DNA from: Fimenecus sp045579305
GTDB lineage: Bacteria > Bacillota > Clostridia > Oscillospirales > Acutalibacteraceae
DNA length: 28,541 nt
Direction: 5' to 3'
Assembly: GCA_045579305.1 (NCBI GenBank)
Contig: JAZNLY010000017.1
Coordinates: 1 to 28,541, forward strand
Shown: positions 1 to 6,779 of the stretch, piece after piece
How positions within the stretch are numbered: position 1 is the stretch's first letter
Layout: each line of letters opens with the position of its first letter
Made by a program: the position numbers and the translations under genes
Notes under the pieces: model-generated
What the model was told of the DNA's origin: nothing
Seen by the model: only the letters and a program-made list of their open reading frames with translations
The model's database searches: none

Positions 1-27
1 GGGTGTACAGTTTTTGTTTTCTGACAT
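1..27 (-). CDS. start of an unidentified leftward gene (partial)
   Basis: Read on the minus strand, an ATG at 27-25 is preceded at a 6-base distance by a strong ribosome binding site, GGGAGGA (complement of 34-40). Nine codons follow before the window edge: Met-Ser-Glu-Asn-Lys-Asn-Cys-Thr-Pro. No function can be given. The gene would be divergent from proB, with about 150 bp of shared upstream DNA. The evidence is the start and ribosome site only. Confidence 0.55.
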
Positions 28-114
28 AGAAATTCCTCCCATAAATTATCAACTGACAGTACCATTGTATGAGAATAAAAATATTTTGTTACTTATATAA
101 ATGCGATAAAATGG

Positions 115-143
115 TTGTTAAAGCAAAAAATATATGATAAAAT
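115..143 (+). promoter_or_regulatory. probable sigma-A promoter of proBA
   Basis: TTGTTA (115-120), a 17-base spacer and TAAAAT (138-143) lie 38 bases before the proB start. A second TTGTTA/TAAAAT pair at 86-112 has a poorer 15-base spacer. The whole 28-181 interval is very AT-rich. No T-box or other leader structure was recognised, although proline or amino-acid control would be plausible for this operon. Confidence 0.5.
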
Positions 144-181
144 ATTATGATTAAATTTTTATAAGCAAGAAGGCAGGAATA

Positions 182-967
182 ATGGCTGTTTTAAAGAACG
201 TAAAAAGAATTGTTGTTAAGGTTGGCACATCAACCCTTACATACAATACTGGAAAAACAAATATAAGAAGAATGCACAAGTTGGTAAGTGTGCTTTCCGA
301 TATTGTTAATTCAGGAGTTGAGGTAGCGCTAGTAACAAGTGGTGCAATCGGTGTTGGTGTCGGTAAATTAGGGCTTAAAGAAAAACCTGCAGACACAGCG
401 GGAAAACAGGCTGCTGCCACAATCGGTCAGTGTGAATTGATGTTTATGTATGATAAACTCTTTGGTGAGTATGGTCATACTGTTGGTCAGCTTCTCATAA
501 CTAAAAGTGACGTTGAAAATGACGAGAGAAGACAGAATCTCGTAAATACATTCAACAGATTGTTTGATTTTGGTGCAATTCCCGTTATAAATGAAAATGA
601 CAGCGTTGCTGTTGAAGAAATTGTTTATGGTGACAACGATTCACTTTCTGCAATTGTTGCAAAGCTTATAAATGCAGATGCTCTTATTATTCTCACTGAC
701 ATTGATGGTCTCTATGATTCAAACCCTAACGAGAATGAAGATGCAAAACTTATTCCGTTAGTAATAGAAATTGATGAGGATTTGTATAAAATCGCAGGTG
801 GCAAGGGCTCAACTCTCGGTACAGGTGGGATGGTGACAAAGCTCCACGCTGCTGAAATTACAATGAAAGCAGGAATCGATACTATTGTTATGAATGGTGA
901 AGACCCTACAGATATATACAAAGCACTTGATGGTAAACAGGTTGGTACATTTTTTAAGGGGAAATAA
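182..967 (+). CDS. proB: glutamate 5-kinase, short form without PUA domain
   Basis: It phosphorylates the gamma-carboxylate of glutamate with ATP, the first step of proline synthesis in the cytoplasm. The 261 residues form one amino-acid-kinase domain. An N-terminal VVKVGTS phosphate-binding loop, LVTSGAIGVG near residues 50-60, the substrate segment VINENDSV near 135 and the late GTGGMVTK motif are all recognisable. Many homologues, including that of E. coli, are about 365 residues because of a C-terminal PUA domain. Here the protein stops after the kinase domain, as in a known short class. The ATG follows AGAAGGCAGGA. proA begins three bases after the stop, so the two are co-transcribed and supply a labile acyl-phosphate from one enzyme to the next. 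Confidence 0.95.
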   Translation: MAVLKNVKRIVVKVGTSTLTYNTGKTNIRRMHKLVSVLSDIVNSGVEVALVTSGAIGVGVGKLGLKEKPADTAGKQAAATIGQCELMFMYDKLFGEYGHTVGQLLITKSDVENDERRQNLVNTFNRLFDFGAIPVINENDSVAVEEIVYGDNDSLSAIVAKLINADALIILTDIDGLYDSNPNENEDAKLIPLVIEIDEDLYKIAGGKGSTLGTGGMVTKLHAAEITMKAGIDTIVMNGEDPTDIYKALDGKQVGTFFKGK

Positions 968-970
968 ACT

Positions 971-2209
971 ATGCTTACAGAAATTGGTAAGAGAGTAAAA
1001 AATGCGGCAACAGGACATTCTGTTGCATCAACTGAAGAAAAAAACAGAATATTAAAGGCTATTGCAGATGCACTTCGCGAAAATTGTGATGAAATATTAA
1101 AGGCAAATGCAATAGATATTGAAAATGGCAGAAATAATGGTATGTCGGAGGCACTTCTTGACAGACTTATGTTGAATGCTGACCGAGTTGAAGGTATGGC
1201 ACAAGGTGTTGAGGGTGTAATCGCACTTCCTGACCCTGTTGGCAAGGTTATCTGGGAAACAGAAAGACCAAACGGGCTTAAAATTAAACGTGTCAGTTCA
1301 CCTCTTGGTGTTATAGGCATTATTTATGAGGCAAGACCAAATGTAACAAGCGACGCTGCATCTCTTGCAATCAAGTCAGGTAATACTGCTATCCTTCGTG
1401 GTGGCAAAGAGGCTTTTAATTCAAATTCAGCTATTATGGATATAATGCGGAATGCAATTGAAAATGAAGGCTTTAATCCTGACATCGTTGAGCTTATTCG
1501 TGATACATCAAGAGACAGCGCAAATGCTCTTATGAAGATGAACAAGTATGTGGATGTACTTATTCCAAGAGGCAGTGCAAAGCTTATAAGTGCTGTTGTT
1601 GAAAATTCAACAGTACCTGTAATTGAAACAGGTGCGGGCAACTGCCATATTTATGTTGACGAATTTGCGGATATTGATATGGCAGCAGAAATTGTGTTCA
1701 ATGCCAAAACACAACGAATTTCAGTTTGCAACACAGCAGAAAGCCTTATTATTCATAAAAATATTGCCGAATTTGCGCTTATTGCAATCAAGGCAAAGTT
1801 GGATGAAAAAAATGTGATTCTTTATGGTGACCAGATTGCTTGTGAAATCTGTCCTGATATCCATAGGGCAACGGAAGACGACTGGGCAACGGAATATCTT
1901 GATTATAAAATGTCGGTAAAAATAGTTTCTTCACTTGAAGAAGCAACAGAGCATATAAGAAAATATTCAACAGGCCATAGTGAAAGTATTATTACTGAAA
2001 ACACAGAAAATGCTGAAAAATTTATGAATCTTGTTGATTCATCTGCTGTGTATCATAATGCGAGTACAAGATTTACTGATGGTGGAGAATTTGGTTTTGG
2101 TGCTGAAATCGGAATTTCGACACAGAAACTTCACGCGAGGGGACCATTAGGTCTTGAACAACTCAATTCATTCAAATATAAAATTTACGGTAACGGTCAG
2201 GTAAGGTGA
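971..2209 (+). CDS. proA: gamma-glutamyl phosphate reductase
   Basis: It reduces gamma-glutamyl phosphate with NADPH to glutamate semialdehyde, which cyclises on the way to proline. The 412 residues match the family length. The aldehyde-dehydrogenase fold is clear: PLGVIGIIYEARPNVT near 111-126, GNTAILRGGKEA near 137-148, IETGAGNCHIYVD near 218-230, and the catalytic cysteine C253 in RISVCNTAE. The C-terminal FGFGAEIGISTQKLHARGP motif is intact. It starts three bases after proB with AAGGGGAAA as ribosome site. Its last codons carry the ribosome site of the next gene, so translation of the three genes looks coupled. proC is not in the window. Confidence 0.96.
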   Translation: MLTEIGKRVKNAATGHSVASTEEKNRILKAIADALRENCDEILKANAIDIENGRNNGMSEALLDRLMLNADRVEGMAQGVEGVIALPDPVGKVIWETERPNGLKIKRVSSPLGVIGIIYEARPNVTSDAASLAIKSGNTAILRGGKEAFNSNSAIMDIMRNAIENEGFNPDIVELIRDTSRDSANALMKMNKYVDVLIPRGSAKLISAVVENSTVPVIETGAGNCHIYVDEFADIDMAAEIVFNAKTQRISVCNTAESLIIHKNIAEFALIAIKAKLDEKNVILYGDQIACEICPDIHRATEDDWATEYLDYKMSVKIVSSLEEATEHIRKYSTGHSESIITENTENAEKFMNLVDSSAVYHNASTRFTDGGEFGFGAEIGISTQKLHARGPLGLEQLNSFKYKIYGNGQVR

Positions 2210-2214
2210 TACGA

Positions 2215-2901
2215 ATGACAAATGGTGGCAAAAGTGGTCACAAGATGGCGTTTCCGGTTGGTTTGATTGTTGTGTTGCTTGCATTTACCGGATTAGTTAC
2301 AATTGTGGTGGCTTGTATAAACGGAATCAACACCGCTGTTGAAAAGTCAAAAAACTATGAAGAATATGAAAAAATCCTTACTCCAGTAGTGCTTATTGAC
2401 CCTAATACATTTGATGATATAACAATGGCAGAAATGAGTCAGCTTATGGAAATGTCTTTGTGGTCGTTGCTTAAGAATGATGCTGCTCCGGATAGCTTTA
2501 TTAACAATGAAAACGGGGTTGCAATTCCGAAAATGGCCGTTGAAGAAGAATTTGTTGAACTTTTTGGAACAGAAATAGCACCTGTACATGGTTCGGTTGA
2601 AGGATATGGTGTGGAGTTTGTTTATGATAACACTTCCGAAACATATACCGTACCACTCACAGGTGTGACGCCTATTTATACTCCTGATGTTGTTGAAATA
2701 TCAAAAACATCGGATACAGTTGTGCTGACAGTTGCATGTATTGCAGGTGATGCATGGGAACAGGGTGAAAATGGTGAAATGATTGCACCTTCTCCAGATA
2801 AATATCTCAGAATCACGCTACGAGAAAATAATGGTAATCTCTTTATTTCTTCAATACAGAATACAACTGCACCTGAAACAGCTGTGACAGTCAGCAGGTA
2901 A
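2215..2901 (+). CDS. unknown protein with one N-terminal membrane segment, downstream of proA
   Basis: Not recognised. The chosen ATG at 2215 has AAGGTGA five bases ahead, overlapping the proA stop; a GTG at 2206 lacks a well-placed ribosome site. The 228-residue product has a short polar N-terminus, one hydrophobic helix at about residues 11-33, and an acidic, beta-rich remainder expected outside the membrane. There is no cysteine for lipoprotein attachment at the helix end, so it is probably a signal-anchored protein. The outer part has no catalytic motif I can name. Coupling to proA suggests shared expression but does not prove a role in proline metabolism. Confidence 0.75.
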   Translation: MTNGGKSGHKMAFPVGLIVVLLAFTGLVTIVVACINGINTAVEKSKNYEEYEKILTPVVLIDPNTFDDITMAEMSQLMEMSLWSLLKNDAAPDSFINNENGVAIPKMAVEEEFVELFGTEIAPVHGSVEGYGVEFVYDNTSETYTVPLTGVTPIYTPDVVEISKTSDTVVLTVACIAGDAWEQGENGEMIAPSPDKYLRITLRENNGNLFISSIQNTTAPETAVTVSR

Positions 2902-3164
2902 AATAATGTTGCTTAAGTTGAGATATGCTTTGCACAGAAGAGTTTACTGGAGGAATCAGTTGAAACAAAAAGCACCACTGTAACATAATATATATCTGTT
3001 CAGTAGTGCGATATATTCAATCCGTTGGCGGAAATGGGCTGTTTTAAAAAGCAAAGCTTACCCAAAGCCATATAAAACGGTAACCTTATTACATCTTATG
3101 GTGTTTTAACGGACAAGTGACAAAAATAATATAAAAAAGCAAAATATATAAGTGAGGATTGTTT
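2902..3164 (+). other. structured intergenic region, possible small RNA or leader
   Basis: This 263-bp gap before prfB holds several base-paired elements. Arms 2972-2980 (gcaccactg) and 3001-3009 (cagtagtgc) form a 9-position stem with one C-A mismatch around a 20-base AT loop. gctttgc near 2928 is the exact complement of gcaaagc at 3051-3057 and would enclose that hairpin. 3039-3046 can pair with 3073-3080 through gtttta/taaaac, which competes with the outer stem. A 25-codon frame (2906-2983) is also present with a weak AGG site. I could not match the segment to 6S RNA, tmRNA, RNase P or a riboswitch by eye. It may be a small RNA or the prfB leader. Confidence 0.3.
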
Positions 3165-4286
3165 ATGCTCCAATTTGAAGAATTAAAATTACAACTTATT
3201 GCACACGAAGAAGAACTTTCTAACCTGGCAGATGCTCTTGGGCTTGATAAAATGAAAAAGGAAATCGAAGCACTTGAGGAACAACAGGCGAGGGAGGGAT
3301 TCTGGGATGATATTCAGAATTCGCAAAAAGTTCTTCAACGGACAAGTGTATTGAAGAACAAAGTTCAAGGTTATGAAAAGCTTAAATCCGATTACGAAGA
3401 TGCTCTTGTTATGATTGAGCTGGCAGATGAGGAAGAAGATGAAAGCCTTGTTGATGAGTGCAGACAGGGTGTTGAAAAATTTGAAAAAGACCTCGATTCA
3501 ATGACTTTGTCAACACTTCTTACAGGTGAATATGATTCAAAGAATGCAATTCTTACATTCCATGCGGGTGCAGGTGGTACAGAGGCTCAGGACTGGGCAC
3601 AGATGCTTTTCAGAATGTATAACCGTTGGGGTGAACGCCACGGATATAAGGTTTCAACGCTTGACTACCTTGACGGAGACGAAGCAGGGCTTAAATCGGC
3701 TTGTATTCTTATCGAGGGTGAGAATGCATACGGTTTTATGAAGAGCGAGGCAGGTATTCATCGTCTTGTTCGTGTTTCTCCTTTTGATGCATCGGGAAGA
3801 CGCCATACATCTTTTGCTTCGCTTGAAGTAATGCCTGAAATTGACGAAGATACAAATGTTGAAATCAATCCTGATGATATTGAAATGGCTGTTTATCGTG
3901 CCAGTGGTGCAGGTGGACAGAAGGTTAATAAGACATCTTCTGCTGTTCGTCTTACTCATAAACCAACAGGTATTGTGGTTTCTTGTCAGGTTGAAAGAAG
4001 CCAGCACCAGAATCGTGAAGTTGCTATGACAATGCTTAAATCAAAGCTTATTGAGATTAAAGAGCGTGAACACCTTGCAAAGATTGAAGATATTAAGGGT
4101 GACCACAAGGAAATCGCATGGGGTAGCCAGATTCGTTCCTATGTATTTATGCCATATACACTTGCAAAGGACCACAGAACATCCTTTGAAAATGGTAATA
4201 TAAATGCTGTTATGGATGGTGACCTTGATGGGTTTATCAATGCATATCTTAAAATGCAGTCACAGAAAAATCTTGATAACAACTAA
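3165..4286 (+). CDS. prfB: peptide chain release factor 2, frameshift-free version
   Basis: It recognises UGA and UAA stop codons on the ribosome and releases the peptide. The 373-residue protein has the N-terminal helical domain, the RF2 stop-recognition tripeptide SPF (205-207) and the catalytic GGQ loop (250-252) in SGAGGQKVNK. The ATG at 3165 has GTGAGG seven bases ahead; an in-frame TTG at 3159 is less well placed. Many bacteria place an in-frame UGA near codon 26 and need a +1 shift at CUU-UGA-C. Here the equivalent position reads CTT GAT (3243-3248) in one continuous frame, so that autoregulation is absent. A strong terminator follows the gene. Confidence 0.96.
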   Translation: MLQFEELKLQLIAHEEELSNLADALGLDKMKKEIEALEEQQAREGFWDDIQNSQKVLQRTSVLKNKVQGYEKLKSDYEDALVMIELADEEEDESLVDECRQGVEKFEKDLDSMTLSTLLTGEYDSKNAILTFHAGAGGTEAQDWAQMLFRMYNRWGERHGYKVSTLDYLDGDEAGLKSACILIEGENAYGFMKSEAGIHRLVRVSPFDASGRRHTSFASLEVMPEIDEDTNVEINPDDIEMAVYRASGAGGQKVNKTSSAVRLTHKPTGIVVSCQVERSQHQNREVAMTMLKSKLIEIKEREHLAKIEDIKGDHKEIAWGSQIRSYVFMPYTLAKDHRTSFENGNINAVMDGDLDGFINAYLKMQSQKNLDNN

Positions 4287-4302
4287 ATTGATGCATAACA
4301 AA

Positions 4303-4339
4303 AAGGCTATTGGAATTTACCAATAGCCTTAATTTTTTT
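4303..4339. terminator. bidirectional terminator between prfB and the leftward operon
   Basis: An 11-bp perfect stem pairs 4303-4313 (aaggctattgg) with 4320-4330 (ccaatagcctt) around a 6-base loop. Seven Ts follow on the plus strand (4333-4339), and an A-run before the stem supplies the U-tract for minus-strand transcripts. The genes converge here, so it can serve both. Confidence 0.9.
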
Positions 4340-4348
4340 GTTCGTGAT

Positions 4349-5095
4349 TTATTTAGTTTTTGCAGCCTGCTTCATCTGTTTTTCTTTATCTTCACTTGTG
4401 TTAACAATCCATACGCAGACTGACCACAAGCATATGCCCAGCAAGAGGAACATTACTGCAAAGAAAGCAGCGTCAAGAGTGAACACTACCACATCACCAA
4501 GGAATCCAACGATAGCGGATGCAATTATGCCGTCTACATTGAAAAGTTCTGAAAGGGTAATCTCTCCGCTAAGAAGTTTGCTTGCAAAGAAATTTGTGAA
4601 AGAGATATATGCAGCACCTGTGAAGAGAAAGCCTATGCCTGAAAGAACGGTAATAACTTTGATTTTATTTGAGAAAATTGCAAATCCGAGAACAACGAGT
4701 GCGAGTATAAGAGCAAGAGCTACAAATACGGCAGCTACAACAACAGGGCGATACATCTCGTTTTGCAAAATTGCTGTTTTAAAATCAAATGATTCGTTTG
4801 TAAATCCTGAAAACAGGTCAATGTAGTCGGGCAGCCTGTGAATAGAGATTGATTCATAAGTGGTGTGAAGAGTACCACCGGAACCTTGTCCAAAGATGTC
4901 CTTGAGACTTTCGAGGTTCCCAAGATTGCCAAGATTACCAAGAAGATTTGAAATATCTGTGTGTGCTATTTCGAAAGTTAATAAATTGCCGAAATAAAAC
5001 GCAGGAAATATGGCTATAGCCAGAATTGCGGTTACAACACGGTAAAGAATATCAAAACCGGTTGTTTTTTTCTTAAGAGAATTTGTTTTACTCAT
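4349..5095 (-). CDS. polytopic membrane protein of unknown function
   Basis: Not recognised. The 248-residue protein starts at the ATG 5095-5093. AAGGTGA lies five bases ahead and contains the glnS stop codon, so translation is coupled to glnS. Predicted membrane helices lie near residues 18-36, 117-141, 147-166 and 205-231. An outside segment of about 75 residues between the first two carries a short Asn-Leu-Gly repeat (NLLGNLGNLGNLES, about 50-63). The N-terminus is rich in Lys and the C-terminal tail is charged. There are no catalytic motifs. It is the last gene of the GDPD-gltX-glnS operon and ends just before the shared terminator. Confidence 0.75.
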   Translation of the reverse strand: MSKTNSLKKKTTGFDILYRVVTAILAIAIFPAFYFGNLLTFEIAHTDISNLLGNLGNLGNLESLKDIFGQGSGGTLHTTYESISIHRLPDYIDLFSGFTNESFDFKTAILQNEMYRPVVVAAVFVALALILALVVLGFAIFSNKIKVITVLSGIGFLFTGAAYISFTNFFASKLLSGEITLSELFNVDGIIASAIVGFLGDVVVFTLDAAFFAVMFLLLGICLWSVCVWIVNTSEDKEKQMKQAAKTK

Positions 5096-5105
5096 TTTAA
5101 TCACC

Positions 5106-6767
5106 TTACTTTCCCCAAGAAGAGTTAAGCTGTACTGTTCTGTTGAACACAACCTTATCCTCTGTGGAGGTAATATCTACGCAGAAATAACCCTGACGCA
5201 TAAACTGGAATGTATCACCGACTTTGAGTCCATCTTTAAGACTGCCTTCAATTAAACAATCATTAAGGATAACAAGTGATTCAGGGTTAAGGTTTTCTGT
5301 GAATGCACCTGCTGTTTCGTCAGAAGGGTTTTCTTTATTGAAAAGTCTGTCGTAAAGACGAACTTCTGCTTTGAATGAACCTGCTTCACTTACCCAATGT
5401 AAAGTGCCTTTTACTTTTCTGCCATCAGGTGAGTTGCCGCCACGACTTTCGGGGTCGTAAGTACAGTGAACACAAGTAACATTACCGTTTTCATCTGTAT
5501 CGTAACCTACGCACTTAACGAAATAAGCACTCTTGAGACGAACTTCGTTACCAGGGAAGAGTCTGAAATACTTTTTAACAGGTTCAATCATAAAGTCTTC
5601 CTGCTCAACATAAAGGGTTTTGCCGAATGTTACTTTACGAGTACCCATTTCAGGATGGTCCGGATGAATTTCAACATCAAGAGTTTCTGACTGTCCGTCA
5701 GGATAGTTATCAATAACAACCTTTAGTGGGCGAAGAACTGCCATTGCTCGTGGAGCATTTGCATTGAGTTCATCACGAACACAGGATTCCAAAAGACCAT
5801 AGTCAACAACTGAGTAAGCCTTTGAAACACCGATTTTTTCACAGAAGTTACGGATTGCAGCTGCAGGATAGCCTCTTCTTCTCATACCACTGAGAGTTGC
5901 CATTCTTGGGTCATTCCAACCATCAACAATACCCTCATTAACAAGTGCAAGACATTTTCTTTTACTTGTAAGACAATAGTTAAGGTTAAGACGTGCAAAT
6001 TCAATCTGGCGTGGTGGAGTCGGAATATCAAGTGCCTGCAAGAACCAGTCGTAGAGTGGTCTGTGATTTTCGAATTCAAGTGAGCAAAGAGAGTGAGTAA
6101 CACCTTCTTTAGCATCTGACAACGGATGAGCAAAGTCATACATTGGATATACACACCATTTATCACCTGTCTGGTGATGTGGTACATGAGCAATTCGGTA
6201 GATAACAGGGTCACGCATATTGATGTTAGCAGCAGCCATATCAATCTTTGCACGAAGAACTCTTGCTCCGTTAGGGAATTCACCATCTGTCATTCTCTTG
6301 AATAAATCAAGGTTCTCTTCGATAGTTCTTTCTCTGTAAGGGCTGTTTTTACCTGCTTCTGTGAGAGTACCACGGTATTCTCTGATTTCATCAGCAGAAA
6401 GGTCATCTACATAGGCAAGACCTTTTTCAATGAGTTTTACAGCACATTCGTAGATGAAATCAAAATAACTTGATGCAAAAAGACATTTGTTCCACTTGAA
6501 ACCAAGCCATTCAATATCTTCTTTGATAGCATCAACGTACTCTGTATCCTCTTTTTGAGGATTAGTGTCGTCGAGACGAAGATTACATTCGCCCTTATAC
6601 TTTTTACTTGTTGCAAAGTTAATACAGATTGCCTTTGCATGACCGATATGAAGATAACCATTTGGTTCGGGTGGGAAACGTGTCTGAACTTTGTTATAGA
6701 CACCGTTTTCCAAATCTTCATCAATAAAGTCGTGAATAAAATTTGAAATCTTTGTTACTTCTTCCAT
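5106..6767 (-). CDS. glnS: glutaminyl-tRNA synthetase
   Basis: A class I synthetase that charges tRNA-Gln with glutamine directly. The 553 residues fit bacterial GlnRS. Visible motifs are PPEPNGYLHIGH (32-43), the GlnRS-type RLDDTNP (about 64-70), and LTSKRK (266-271) in the KMSKS position. The C-terminal half is the two-barrel anticodon-binding region of GlnRS, not the helical one of GluRS. The ATG at 6767 follows AAAGAGGC. It lies 12 bases after gltX, and its ribosome site overlaps the gltX stop. Many Firmicutes lack GlnRS and make Gln-tRNA by amidation, so its presence here is informative about the tRNA pathway. Confidence 0.95.
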   Translation of the reverse strand: MEEVTKISNFIHDFIDEDLENGVYNKVQTRFPPEPNGYLHIGHAKAICINFATSKKYKGECNLRLDDTNPQKEDTEYVDAIKEDIEWLGFKWNKCLFASSYFDFIYECAVKLIEKGLAYVDDLSADEIREYRGTLTEAGKNSPYRERTIEENLDLFKRMTDGEFPNGARVLRAKIDMAAANINMRDPVIYRIAHVPHHQTGDKWCVYPMYDFAHPLSDAKEGVTHSLCSLEFENHRPLYDWFLQALDIPTPPRQIEFARLNLNYCLTSKRKCLALVNEGIVDGWNDPRMATLSGMRRRGYPAAAIRNFCEKIGVSKAYSVVDYGLLESCVRDELNANAPRAMAVLRPLKVVIDNYPDGQSETLDVEIHPDHPEMGTRKVTFGKTLYVEQEDFMIEPVKKYFRLFPGNEVRLKSAYFVKCVGYDTDENGNVTCVHCTYDPESRGGNSPDGRKVKGTLHWVSEAGSFKAEVRLYDRLFNKENPSDETAGAFTENLNPESLVILNDCLIEGSLKDGLKVGDTFQFMRQGYFCVDITSTEDKVVFNRTVQLNSSWGK

Positions 6768-6779
6768 AATTTTGCCTCT

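Noticed and set aside
712..1320. 202-codon open frame antisense to proB/proA
   Set aside because: It lies opposite two certain genes, is low in complexity (many Ser/Ile/Phe) and lacks a ribosome site; it follows from codon bias of proBA.
2902..3164. 6S RNA, tmRNA or RNase P gene in the gap before prfB
   Set aside because: No tRNA-like end, no RNase P conserved core and no convincing 6S closing stem with central bubble could be recognised by eye; left as an unassigned structured region.
4338..4826. 162-codon frame on the plus strand opposite the membrane protein gene
   Set aside because: Its Thr/Lys/Arg-rich content mirrors a hydrophobic gene read backwards, and it begins inside the terminator; the minus-strand gene has the ribosome site and coupling to glnS.
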